NCBI GenBank assembly: GCA_965178525.1
Contig: CBCXVS010000031.1
Span: 1-37,958 of the forward strand
DNA from: CBCXVS01 sp965178525
GTDB taxonomy: Bacteria; Tectomicrobia; Entotheonellia; Entotheonellales; Entotheonellaceae
Direction of reading: 5' to 3'
DNA length: 37,958 bases
Shown here: positions 16,076 through 23,986 of the stretch, piece after piece
How the letters are laid out: each line of letters begins with the position of its first letter
Position numbering within the stretch: position 1 is the stretch's first letter
The notes under the pieces: model-generated
Told to the model about the DNA's origin: nothing
Databases searched by the model: none
Seen by the model: only the letters and a program-made list of their open reading frames with translations
Translations under genes and position numbers: made by a program

Positions 16076-17713
16076 TTATTCCGCAATCTCCTCCACACTG
16101 TCTAGGGCTTCGAGCAAAGCGCGCGCCTTGGCCTCGGTTTCGGTGTACTCGGCATTGGGCTCAGAGTCATACAATAAGGTAGCCCCCGCCCGCACCTGCA
16201 CATCGTACGCTTCCTCATCCTCCTCGTGTTGACGCCGCACCAGATGTGCGGTCCGAATGATGATGCCCGTATCGAGCTGCCCCGAAAAGGTGAAGTACCC
16301 TACATTGCCGCCGTAGTACCCGCGCCGAGTCTGTTCGTGGCGATCGATATAGGTCATGGCGGCAGCTTTCGGCGCCCCGGTAAGCGTGCCGGCGTTTAGA
16401 CTGGCAATAAACGCATCGAAGGCCGTCAGTCCCGGGGATAACTGGCCTTCGACGTGCGCAACGGTGTGCATTACCCTCGAGTATTTTTCGACATAGCGGT
16501 AATCACTGACCGACACGCCGGGTTCGCACACCCGGCTGATGTCGTTGCGCGCCAGATCGATGAGCATGTCCAGTTCGGATTTTTCCTTCTCCGAATTGAG
16601 CAACCGCATCATGTTATGGTAATCGGAGAGACTATCCATTCCACGTGGAACGGTCCCCGAGATGGGACGGGCTTGTACCACGCCGTTTTCGACTCGGACA
16701 AACATCTCAGGCGAGGCGCCTACAAGTGCCTCATCACCGTAGTTGACATAGAATTGGTACGGCGACGGGTTGATCTCTCGGAAACGCTGGTAGAGTTCCA
16801 GCGGACTGCGATAGTAAATACCCGTAAAGCTATGGGAGAGGACGACTTCAAAAAATTCCCCCTGCCGCATCTGCTCACGCGCATCCTCCACTGCAGCCAT
16901 GTAGGCCTCACGCCCCGTGTCCGACTGCAGTTTATGGGGCATCCTGATCCGGGGCGCCATGGGGGATTCAGGCGGGAGCGTGTCGAGTTCGATAAGCCGG
17001 TCGTGCACCACTTCTAGCGCGGGTTTGGCCATATCGCCAAAATCGTAGAGATGGAGAAAAGCGCGCTCCCGCAGATGATCGTAGAAAAGCAGCACATCCG
17101 GTAAAAAAAGCCGGAAATCCTGCGTCGATATGGGTGGCGGCGTATTCGGAAGCGGTTCGAAGAGCCGCACGAAATCATAGGCAAAGGCGCCATATAATCC
17201 CAGGAATCGATCCTCGCAGTGAAACGTGCGCAGAAGATGCCGGATGACCTGTGAAATATTATTCAACTGCAAGCGTTCATCCTCAGCGACTGGTCGCCTC
17301 TCACATGGCACCGTCCCAACCAATGACGGGCCTGTGCGCCGCACATCGCGACTGCAGGAGAAATCCTCCGGTTGTAATCGATCTAGAATCGGTTGCCCCC
17401 AGGGATTGAGAGCGCGAATGGAAAATGCCTCGTCTTTCCCCTCAACCATAACGGGGGCATCGACCACGGCTAACGAATATCGACCATAGACCGGCGAAAT
17501 ATCCACCGACTCATATAAAACGCCTGGAGCCGTGCCACCCAAACGTTGAAAGAGCGCTAACGGCGCCAGGGCTTCCTGACCGTAATCGAGCGGAATCGTC
17601 AGGCGCCGTACCTGAGCACGTGCATCGCCATACACCAAGACCTTTTCCATCGGCGTAAGCGATAAGAGGTAGGCACACACGTCAAAATCGGACGTCATGG
17701 ATGGAACTGCCAT
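16076..17713 (-). CDS. trpE: Anthranilate synthase component I (rhizobial TrpE(G)-type clade)
   Basis: Chorismate-utilising enzyme, 545 residues, that makes anthranilate from chorismate with ammonia from TrpG. The catalytic half has GEFFEVVLSHSF, RPISGTVPRG, the block SELDMLIDLARND, SRVCEPGVSV, YSRVMHTVAHVEG and NAGTLTGAPKAAAM. Most bacterial TrpE proteins have AEHxMLVDLxRND; the SELDM form with SRVCEPG and YSR-HTV-HVEG is that of the alphaproteobacterial TrpE(G) clade. The N-terminal half (GVLYESVDISPVYGRYSLAVVDAP) also aligns with that clade and includes the region of Trp feedback binding. Start ATG 17713 behind GGGAGAG. It is preceded by a leader of about 480 nt with a Trp-rich short ORF. 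Confidence 0.9.
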   Translation of the reverse strand: MAVPSMTSDFDVCAYLLSLTPMEKVLVYGDARAQVRRLTIPLDYGQEALAPLALFQRLGGTAPGVLYESVDISPVYGRYSLAVVDAPVMVEGKDEAFSIRALNPWGQPILDRLQPEDFSCSRDVRRTGPSLVGTVPCERRPVAEDERLQLNNISQVIRHLLRTFHCEDRFLGLYGAFAYDFVRLFEPLPNTPPPISTQDFRLFLPDVLLFYDHLRERAFLHLYDFGDMAKPALEVVHDRLIELDTLPPESPMAPRIRMPHKLQSDTGREAYMAAVEDAREQMRQGEFFEVVLSHSFTGIYYRSPLELYQRFREINPSPYQFYVNYGDEALVGASPEMFVRVENGVVQARPISGTVPRGMDSLSDYHNMMRLLNSEKEKSELDMLIDLARNDISRVCEPGVSVSDYRYVEKYSRVMHTVAHVEGQLSPGLTAFDAFIASLNAGTLTGAPKAAAMTYIDRHEQTRRGYYGGNVGYFTFSGQLDTGIIIRTAHLVRRQHEEDEEAYDVQVRAGATLLYDSEPNAEYTETEAKARALLEALDSVEEIAE

Positions 17714-18015
17714 GATGTTCTCTCCCTAGTACTGCGTACCGCCAATGAGTGAGACGTTGACTACTTTGATCTTGTTGACCTTGCGACGCTCAAGCCGCCT
17801 AGGGACTTGTGCCAGCCTGTACTAGGTTATCGGACCACCCGCAGAACTTGGCGCCAACGGCTGGTATCGAGCGCACAATGGGCGAGCTCTGACGCACAGG
17901 TGAAATGCAAGTACCTTAGTCACACCTATACTAAGCGCAAAGGAGGCTCTAACGAGGCAAAATCATGAAATGATGAACACATGAAAAAAATAGACTGAGC
18001 TGTCAGGTAGTACGG
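17714..18015 (-). promoter_or_regulatory. trpE: Distal part of the trp leader: T7 tract and short stems
   Basis: This leader segment follows the short Trp-rich ORF. Just after the ORF stop, GGTAG (including the stop codon) can pair with CTACC around 5 nt; then CTGA/TCAG forms a short stem, followed after TCTA by a run of seven T residues in the transcript (17990-17984 on the minus strand). Further down, CTTAGT/ACTAAG makes a 6-bp stem near 17915-17937. The stems are short, so a classical strong attenuator terminator is not proven. No long ORF and no second promoter of note were seen up to trpE. Confidence 0.4.
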
Positions 18016-18138
18016 CTACCATCGCCGCCAGGAGGAAGGGGACCATCGCCAAGACGTGACAAAGAGGAAGGCAACCGGCATAAAGCGGGACCGAGCACAT
18101 CCGAACCTAGATAACCTGGATGGAGCACGGATCATCAC
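18016..18138 (-). CDS. Trp-rich leader peptide (candidate trpL)
   Basis: A 40-codon ORF in the leader of trpE. GTG at 18138 (directly followed by ATG at 18135) has AGGAG 7 nt upstream, and the ORF ends with TAG at 18016. Four of its last eleven codons are TGG: the C-terminus is WRWSPSSWRRW, with Trp at 30, 32, 37 and 40, the last directly before the stop. A shorter version from the internal ATG at codon 20 keeps all four. Such peptides sense charged tRNA-Trp by ribosome stalling in trp attenuators, including that of rhizobial trpE(G). The stop codon itself lies in the GGTAG/CTACC stem, so ribosome position could change folding. Function is inferred; the ORF and codons are seen. Confidence 0.6.
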   Translation of the reverse strand: MMIRAPSRLSRFGCARSRFMPVAFLFVTSWRWSPSSWRRW

Positions 18139-18198
18139 GAACCATCTCCTCTCAATACACGAACGACTTCACTAATCTAAAATAATGAGCTAAGGCCT

Positions 18199-18228
18199 AC
18201 TATACACGACGGTTACACATGTTGTCAA
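18199..18228 (-). promoter_or_regulatory. Sigma-70 promoter of the trpE operon
   Basis: Minus strand: -35 TTGACA (18228-18223, perfect), 18-nt spacer, -10 TATAGT (18204-18199, 5 of 6). Transcription would start near 18192, about 54 nt before the leader peptide start and 480 nt before trpE. This is the best-matching promoter in the window, and it defines the long leader. Confidence 0.65.
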
Positions 18229-18307
18229 TACTCGCATGGCGGCGCAGGCTGTAGAACGTCAGTCTCGTGGCCGTTCGGCATGACCATTTAGGTGACCGTT
18301 TGGTTGC

Positions 18308-18336
18308 TTGACTGCAGCTTCAGAGTTCCCTAGGAT
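18308..18336 (+). promoter_or_regulatory. Possible promoter of khpA
   Basis: -35 TTGACT (18308-18313), 17-nt spacer, -10 TAGGAT (18331-18336; 4 of 6). It lies about 70 nt before the khpA start and points away from the trp promoter. Confidence 0.4.
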
Positions 18337-18407
18337 GCCCCCCTCGTGACCGGTACGCACCACCAGTGCCTCGCTCAGATCAGACGTAGAGACGAAGGAG
18401 ACCCCGT

Positions 18408-18671
18408 GTGCGGCATCTACTCCATACCATTATTAGCGCGCTTGTGGATTACCCCGAATCTGTGGAAGTGACCCAGGTGGATGGTGAAACCACCTGCATT
18501 CTTGAGATCCGTGTGGCTCCGGAGGATATCGGCAAAGTCATCGGTCGCCAAGGACGTAATATTGCCTCTTTGCGCACCTTGTTACATGCGGTTGGCGCCA
18601 AAGAGCGCAAGCATATCCTGCTCGAAGTGCTCGAAGACCCTACATTGTCGTCACGGCAGCCCAGCGTTTAA
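18408..18671 (+). CDS. khpA: KH-domain RNA-binding protein KhpA (YlqC/UPF0109)
   Basis: An 87-residue single KH-domain protein. The GxxG loop is in IGKVIGRQGRNI (residues 41-52), preceded by the conserved VEVTQVDGETTCILEIRV strands and followed by LRTLLHAVGAKERK, all typical of KhpA. It binds RNA non-specifically and affects cell size or envelope in other bacteria. Start is GTG 18408 with GAAGGAG 7 nt upstream. In many genomes khpA lies in the rpsP-rimM-trmD operon; here it stands alone, with its own possible promoter. Confidence 0.88.
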   Translation: MRHLLHTIISALVDYPESVEVTQVDGETTCILEIRVAPEDIGKVIGRQGRNIASLRTLLHAVGAKERKHILLEVLEDPTLSSRQPSV

Positions 18672-18686
18672 CCTGTGGGCGGATGC

Positions 18687-18820
18687 GGTAGTTGGTATCA
18701 GCCGAACTACCGTGGGCCGCAGGCGTCAGGATGCAGAAGAACATGGACCCCCAGGCGGACCAGGAACGGGTCTGCACGCTAGTGGCCCACGCCTAATGCC
18801 AGGCTTTGTAAGGCCTGGCA
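18687..18820 (+). other. Structured region downstream of khpA, possible terminator or small RNA
   Basis: Three nested or adjacent complementary pairs: GGTAGTT/AACTACC (18687-18693 with 18705-18711), GTGGGCC/GGCCCAC (18712-18718 with 18784-18790) and TGCCAGGC/GCCTGGCA (18797-18804 with 18813-18820). The last hairpin is the natural candidate for a stop between the convergent khpA and receiver genes, but no T tract follows. No ORF fits here. Confidence 0.4.
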
Positions 18821-18848
18821 TCACGTCATAGAACGCGGCATATCTCGT

Positions 18849-19235
18849 TCAGGACGGCAACGATCGGAGCCAGTCGGCAATGTCATACAGGTCAAAAGGC
18901 TTGGTGAACAGTTGCGTGACCCCTGCCTGTTGCAAATCGATCCCTTCAAGGGCATAGGCAACACCGGTAATGAGGGCAATGGGGATGCGTGGATTTTGCT
19001 GTCGCACCATCTCCATGACGTCCAGTCCGGTCATCCCGGGAAGTTGATAATCAACCATCAGGACATCAAAATGCCCTGCTTGAAAAAATTCGAGGGCGAT
19101 TTCGCCATCGGGCGCGGTCTCAACCTCGCAATTCTCTTGGTCTAAGAATCGGTCTAAGAGAAGTCTGATCGCAGGATCGTCGTCCACGACAAGGACCCGC
19201 ATTCTTCGCTCTTGTGCATCGTGTTTGCTGTCCAT
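18849..19235 (-). CDS. Stand-alone receiver-domain response regulator (CheY-like)
   Basis: A 128-residue single receiver domain. The acidic pocket is VVDDD (residues 16-20), phospho-acceptor D62 in LMVDYQLPGMTG, T90 in ALITG and K112 in FTKPF. There is no output domain. The ATG at 19235 follows GGGAAAG; the frame extends upstream to 19301 without domain character. The preceding gene on the same strand (about 100 nt upstream) encodes only a Fis-type DNA-binding domain. Together they make up the two parts of a RegA/PrrA- or NtrC-like regulator without the AAA+ part, but a physical link is inference. Confidence 0.85.
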   Translation of the reverse strand: MDSKHDAQERRMRVLVVDDDPAIRLLLDRFLDQENCEVETAPDGEIALEFFQAGHFDVLMVDYQLPGMTGLDVMEMVRQQNPRIPIALITGVAYALEGIDLQQAGVTQLFTKPFDLYDIADWLRSLPS

Positions 19236-19336
19236 AATCTTTCCCAATATGAGAACTGCATCGTTAACCACACAACAGCAACTTCCTGACCTCGCGTACA
19301 AGCTCGTGTTATGAGTGTCTGTCCATGGCCGGGTAG

Positions 19337-19645
19337 TCAGCTCTCATGTAGACGAGTTCGTCTCGAAATGCCAAAGTGCTTGTGCATTTTGCGATAGAGT
19401 GTTTTGTAATCAATCTTCAACAACCGTGCCGCCTCGGACTTGTTATTCTGAGTTGACATGAGAATGTGATGAATCATATGTTTTTCCAATTGCCCCGCCG
19501 TGTGTTGCACGATCTCGGCAAGAGACAGGCCATCGTGTAACGCCCGCAAAGCCAGGTGGAAGTTAATGATACGTTCAATATCGGGCGTACGCTGGCCTCC
19601 TGCCAGTGCTTCCAGAATGTCGTCGAGAGCGGAGGCATTAATCAC
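19337..19645 (-). CDS. Stand-alone Fis-type helix-turn-helix protein
   Basis: A 102-residue protein. The C-terminal part LEKHMIHHILMSTQNNKSEAARLLKIDYKTLYRKMHKHFGI is split here only for its features: an acidic/hydrophobic helix, then the turn NNKSEAARLL and the recognition helix YKTLYRKM, as at the C-terminus of NtrC-family activators. Neither receiver nor AAA+ domain is present. GTG at 19645 has AAAAGGA 7 nt upstream and is preferred over the TTG at 19666. A sigma-54-like promoter lies about 100 nt upstream. It may act as a DNA-binding partner of the receiver encoded downstream, or as a nucleoid-type Fis homologue. Confidence 0.75.
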   Translation of the reverse strand: MINASALDDILEALAGGQRTPDIERIINFHLALRALHDGLSLAEIVQHTAGQLEKHMIHHILMSTQNNKSEAARLLKIDYKTLYRKMHKHFGISRRTRLHES

Positions 19646-19746
19646 ACTGTCTAGTCCTTTTGGCAACCATGTACACGAATTCTACTTCTCGTCCACAGAA
19701 GAATTTATATGGTTAGAGAATGTCCGAGGAGACGCAAAAAATACTA

Positions 19747-19762
19747 AGCAACAAATATGCCA
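19747..19762 (-). promoter_or_regulatory. Possible sigma-54 (-24/-12) promoter of the Fis-type gene
   Basis: Minus strand reads TGGCATATTTGTTGCT, to be compared with TGGCACG-N4-TTGCW. GG and GC are separated by exactly 10 nt, with two mismatches in the -24 box. The transcript would start near 19736, about 90 nt before the GTG. A sigma-54 signal in front of an NtrC-like Fis domain is suggestive but unproven. Confidence 0.4.
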
Positions 19763-20131
19763 TAGAGCTATCCGGTCCATGTAGAGGTGCTACTTCGTGA
19801 GAGATCATAAACGATCACTGGAAAATATTGTAGTGTAATCATGAAGTTCGAGAAAAAGTTTGTCCTAATTCATAGGATATACGTTGTAGGACGCAGAGAG
19901 GAAAATCGTTGTGTGGGAACAATAGATAGACCGATCACGGCCTAGGTGTGAGGGAGGATATGGGTCAGAAGTGACCCGTGAGCTTGCGCGGCTGGCGGAG
20001 TCTACGATCATGCCGGGATGCGGCAAGAGGTGTACACAGGCCGGTAGCTGCAAGCTTCTAAAATCAATCCGTTGCTGACTCCTACCGGCGCACGGCCAAG
20101 CGGACAGGCGGCGGCGAAAAGCCAGATAGGC
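19763..20131. other. Intergenic region downstream of gcvP without a recognisable gene
   Basis: About 370 nt. The one structure noted is GGGTCA-GAAG-TGACCC (19962-19977), a 6-bp stem with a 4-nt loop that could end the gcvP transcript, though without a T tract. No ORF with a ribosome site, RNA gene or clear promoter was found. Confidence 0.5.
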
Positions 20132-23100
20132 CTATATTCTTGGCCTTGGTATCGCCACCTCCAATTTTGCCGAACTCGTTTCACGGATGGCAGCCGCAAT
20201 GGCCTCAAGAGACATTTGGGCCAGTTGCGCTGGCGCGATCCGGTTGGGCAACACCGGCGGCAGAGTCGTGAGCGGCTCACTCAGCACCACATGCTTATTC
20301 GCACTGACGTCATCGATCTTGTCAACCGGCGTAAAATGGGGGACGGTCAGTAAAACCGTCGGTTGCTCGTTGACAAGCTGCAGCATGAGCAGGACTGCGT
20401 CGGCAAAACGATCGAGTTCGTCCTTGGTATACGACTCCGTCGGCTCGATCATCAGCCCTTCCGCCTCGGGAAAGGATACCGTGGGGGCATGAAAACCAAA
20501 GTCGAGAAAAAGCTTGCCGAACAATCCGATCGCTTTAGCATGCGCAATCCCCGCCGCTTCGAGCTTAGCAAAGGTCGCTGCGGGCAGCGTCATAATGAAC
20601 TCGTGCATGCGCGGCGAGTCCTCCATCTCGGGAGGCAAGGTCGGAAAATGGGCCTTGAGTTTGTGGTGCAGGTAACGCGCCGCCAGGACCGCAACCGCTG
20701 CCATGCGGCGTACGCCTTGGCGGCCGAGGGCGCGTAGGTAAGCATAAGCTCGAATTTTGTGGGCCACGTTGCCGAAGTGCCGATGCACGGAACCGATGGA
20801 CTGTGATGGCCGCTCCAGTGTGTAGCCCTGAGCGCTCTGCATCACCTGGACACCCGGAAGGAACGGCTGTAACCGCTCACTTACCGCGACAATCGCATCG
20901 CCGGGGCCGCCTCCACCATGCGGAATACTCCAGGTCTTGTGCAGATTATTGTGCACCGCGTCCACGCCCAACGCCCCAAGATCGACCCAACCGGCAATGG
21001 CGTTCATGTTGGCGCCGTCCATATACACCAGCCCGCCTTCCTGATGAATCAGGTCCGCCACGTCCCGGAAATGAAGCTCGAATACCCCGGACGTGTTCGG
21101 GTTGGTAATCATCATACCGGCCACACGCCCCCGGTAGTGGGTCAACAGCCGGCGTAAATGCTCCAGGTCGATCTGCCCGTTGGCACTGGCTTCAACCTCG
21201 ACCACGCCGGACATCACCTCACTGCCACGCTGGGCGGTTTCAAATCCCGCCATAGTTGCCGTGGCCGGATTGGTCCCGTGCGCCGAATGGGGTATCAGGA
21301 TGATATCACGCGCGGCCTCACCCCGGCTGCGGTGGTAGGCCTGGAACATTTTGAGGCCCACCAGCTCGCCCTGCGCACCGGCTACAGGCTGTGTCGTGAC
21401 CGCTGCAAGCCCCGTGATCGCTTTGAAATATTCTTGGAGACGATACAGGACTTCGAGCGTGCCCTGGGTATCCTGGAGAGGCGCCTCGGGATGGAGCTGG
21501 GCAAAACCCGGCAACATCGCCACCACCTCATGAAGATACGGATTATACTTCATGGTACAGGAGCCGAGCGGATAGCAGGTCAAATCCGGGCTGATATTTT
21601 GCGCCGACAGGTCTGCAAACCACGTGCGCAAACCGGACGCCTCCCAGTCCGGCAATAGCGCCGTATCGGGCCGCAGCAAGGCCGACGGAACCGCCGGGAT
21701 AGCCTGGATTTCCGCCTCGCTGGGCGATCCGAAAACGTCCGTAAAACATGCCGCGAGACGGTCCATATGCGTCTCGGTATGGCGGTCCGAAAACGAAAGC
21801 AACAGATGATTTCCAGCTGATCCCGGCACACGTGGCGACACATCGACACCCAGGTGGATACCGCGCTGCCGCGCCGCCTCGATCATCTCGAGACTCGGAC
21901 GTGGCAAGGCAAGCGTAAAGGCATTCCAAAATGGTGTCGCCGGAAATGCCAGTTCCACGCCTGGAAAACGCATCAGAGTCTGAGCGGCCAGATGCGCATG
22001 CCGGCGGGCATGTGCGCAGGCTTCCTGCATGCCCTGTGCGCCCCGGCCTAACATCCCGGCAGCGGCAAGCGTGGCCACAAAGCCTTGATTGGTACAAATA
22101 TTAGATGTCGCTTTGTGCCGGCGAATGTGTTGTTCCCGCGTGGACAGGACCAGGAGCTTGGCCGGCCGGCCCTCGGCATCGTAACCCGTCCCGACAAACC
22201 GGCCCGGCGCGCTGCGGATGTCATGTTTATGCTCGTCATTAAAGCGGACACCGAAGATGCCTAATCCGGGCCCCCCAAAATGTGGGGCAATCGCCAGTGA
22301 CTGGCCTTCGCCCACGAGCAGATCAGCCCCGGCGTCATCGTGGCCGAATGTTGCGGGTGCTTGCAGGCCTCCAGTCGCCAGCAGCATCGGGTCCACCACG
22401 GCGATGGCCTGAGCGCCCACGGCATGGGCCAGATCGGTCAGCGCATCGACATCTTCGAGACATCCCAAGCTATTGACCTGTGGAAACACAATACCCGCCA
22501 GCCGATCGGCCATGGCGGTGGCGTGCTCCTGCAATAACTCGCGGGCAACCGTGCCGTGTACTGGGTCGATCGAAACGGTATCGAACGTCAGCGGTGTCCC
22601 CTGAAGCAGGGTGCGCACGACTTCCAGATCCTGCGGATATAAGGAACCGGCAAGGAGAAAATGCATACGCGTATGGCGTGACAAGCGCGCCGCCGTATAC
22701 AAGGCTTCGACGAGCGCCGTGGCACGGTCGTACTGAGAGGCGTTGATCGCCTCAAAACCGGTCAGGGCTGCCAGACAACTTTGATACAGCCAGTGCGTCA
22801 TCAGGGTGCCCTGGCTACGTTCCGGTTGATAGGGGGTATAAGCCGTCAGGAGTTCGCGCAAGTTCGCGACAAATGGCACGAGGTCATGCACAGTATAGTC
22901 CGGCAGGGCGTCGCCGACAAACGACACCTCGGGGAGACGATTTTTGTGACTTTGCACTATCATATGGCGGTAGAGCTGGTCGTAGGGAAGCTCCTCGGGC
23001 AAGTCGAGCGGCGTTCCTATGCGGGCCCTGGACGGAATGTGGCGGAAGAGATCATCGAGTTCCGCCACACCGAGGACGGCGCACATGGCCGCGATATCCT

Positions 23101-23188
23101 GGTCGGTGGCGGGAATGTAATAGCGCGCCTCTTCGCGTCGCAAGGCATGCGGATTATACGGTAGCGGCGGGATAGAGCTGTCGTTCAT
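20132..23188 (-). CDS. gcvP: Glycine dehydrogenase (decarboxylating), fused GcvPA-GcvPB
   Basis: P-protein of the glycine cleavage system, 1018 residues. It decarboxylates glycine with PLP and passes the aminomethyl group to the lipoyl arm of GcvH. Residues 1 to about 480 match subunit 1 (RYYIPATDQDIAAM, YTPYQPERSQGTL, EGQSLAIAPHFGGPGLG). The second half matches subunit 2 (YPLGSCTMKYNP, PVAGAQGELVGL, IPHSAHGTNPA, YMDGANMNA), with the PLP lysine K751 in NLHKTWSIPHGGGGPG. Many single-chain GcvP proteins are about 950 residues; here about 60 extra residues at the C-terminus (from TVPHFTPVDKIDD) have no recognised role. ATG at 23188 behind AGGGGAG. gcvT and gcvH are not in the window, and no glycine riboswitch was found upstream. 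Confidence 0.92.
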   Translation of the reverse strand: MNDSSIPPLPYNPHALRREEARYYIPATDQDIAAMCAVLGVAELDDLFRHIPSRARIGTPLDLPEELPYDQLYRHMIVQSHKNRLPEVSFVGDALPDYTVHDLVPFVANLRELLTAYTPYQPERSQGTLMTHWLYQSCLAALTGFEAINASQYDRATALVEALYTAARLSRHTRMHFLLAGSLYPQDLEVVRTLLQGTPLTFDTVSIDPVHGTVARELLQEHATAMADRLAGIVFPQVNSLGCLEDVDALTDLAHAVGAQAIAVVDPMLLATGGLQAPATFGHDDAGADLLVGEGQSLAIAPHFGGPGLGIFGVRFNDEHKHDIRSAPGRFVGTGYDAEGRPAKLLVLSTREQHIRRHKATSNICTNQGFVATLAAAGMLGRGAQGMQEACAHARRHAHLAAQTLMRFPGVELAFPATPFWNAFTLALPRPSLEMIEAARQRGIHLGVDVSPRVPGSAGNHLLLSFSDRHTETHMDRLAACFTDVFGSPSEAEIQAIPAVPSALLRPDTALLPDWEASGLRTWFADLSAQNISPDLTCYPLGSCTMKYNPYLHEVVAMLPGFAQLHPEAPLQDTQGTLEVLYRLQEYFKAITGLAAVTTQPVAGAQGELVGLKMFQAYHRSRGEAARDIILIPHSAHGTNPATATMAGFETAQRGSEVMSGVVEVEASANGQIDLEHLRRLLTHYRGRVAGMMITNPNTSGVFELHFRDVADLIHQEGGLVYMDGANMNAIAGWVDLGALGVDAVHNNLHKTWSIPHGGGGPGDAIVAVSERLQPFLPGVQVMQSAQGYTLERPSQSIGSVHRHFGNVAHKIRAYAYLRALGRQGVRRMAAVAVLAARYLHHKLKAHFPTLPPEMEDSPRMHEFIMTLPAATFAKLEAAGIAHAKAIGLFGKLFLDFGFHAPTVSFPEAEGLMIEPTESYTKDELDRFADAVLLMLQLVNEQPTVLLTVPHFTPVDKIDDVSANKHVVLSEPLTTLPPVLPNRIAPAQLAQMSLEAIAAAIRETSSAKLEVAIPRPRI

Positions 23189-23242
23189 GGCTCCCCTTTA
23201 TCAATGCGATTGGGACCGGGTCAAGCGGACACGCCGTTAGCA

Positions 23243-23271
23243 ATTTTATCGTATTCCCCAGTCCTATCCAA
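23243..23271 (-). promoter_or_regulatory. Possible promoter of gcvP
   Basis: Minus strand: -35 TTGGAT (23271-23266), 17-nt spacer, -10 TAAAAT (23248-23243; 5 of 6). It lies about 55 nt before the gcvP start, in the region shared with the divergent greA. Confidence 0.45.
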
Positions 23272-23383
23272 GTGAAGCGCTTGCTGGACTCGAACGGAAC
23301 TTGGTAATCTTCTACATGGTCAATGGGCTCACAAGGCCGCGGGACCCGACAGCAGAATACCAGACAACAAGGGAAGAAGCGTC

Positions 23384-23860
23384 ATGAGTCATTACTTCAC
23401 CCGTGCATCGCATGCTCGTTTCATGGAAGAACTGAACAAATTGCGGACCCAAGACCTGCCGGCCCTAAGTCGTGCGAAAAATGTAGCAGCGGCCGAGGGC
23501 GATCTGAGCGAGAATACGGAGTACCATGCTACACGTGAGAAGCTGGACATGGTGCAGCGGCGCATTTATGAACTCGAAGAGCAACTCACCTCGGCACAAT
23601 TTATTGAGGAGTTGCCGATTTCTTGCGCGAGTGTCTCAATCGGGACGAAAGTACACTGCCTAGATTTAGACACCGACGCGGAAGTCGTCTACATGATCCT
23701 GGGACCGGCGGATTCGACACCGGAACAGAATATTATCTCGTTCCAATCCCCGCTGGGACGCGGACTGATTGGCAAAGCGGTCGATGATGAGGTGTCAATT
23801 ACCATTCCCGCGGGAAAACGAAATTTCCTCATCCTCGATATCCATCGGTTCGACGATTGA
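23384..23860 (+). CDS. greA: Transcription elongation factor GreA
   Basis: A 158-residue Gre factor that enters the RNA polymerase secondary channel and stimulates cleavage of backtracked transcripts. The N-terminal coiled coil carries the acidic tip AEGDLSENTEYHA, with D40 and E43 as the residues that place the second Mg ion. The C-terminal globular domain has SPLGRGLIGKAVDDEVSI and ends in AGKRNFLILDI. ATG at 23384 with AGGGAAGAAG upstream. Length is normal for the family (about 158). The start MSHYFTRASHARFMEEL differs from the usual one but is compatible. Confidence 0.92.
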   Translation: MSHYFTRASHARFMEELNKLRTQDLPALSRAKNVAAAEGDLSENTEYHATREKLDMVQRRIYELEEQLTSAQFIEELPISCASVSIGTKVHCLDLDTDAEVVYMILGPADSTPEQNIISFQSPLGRGLIGKAVDDEVSITIPAGKRNFLILDIHRFDD

Positions 23861-23986
23861 GCACCTGGATAAGTGCCCGAACAAAACGAAATTCATATTT
23901 TTCCTCTGGAAAAACGATGTCGCCAATTTTGTCCAGGGACTTAATATCTGTGTTCTCACCGCACACCGTTCAAGGAAGGATCTACC

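Noticed and set aside
18350..18362. TGGTGG on the minus strand near the khpA promoter as trp leader codons
   Set aside because: It lies upstream of the trp promoter at 18199-18228 and has no start or ribosome site.
23189..23383. Glycine riboswitch before gcvP
   Set aside because: No paired purine-rich cores or typical stems of the gcvT motif were seen in the 195-nt region.
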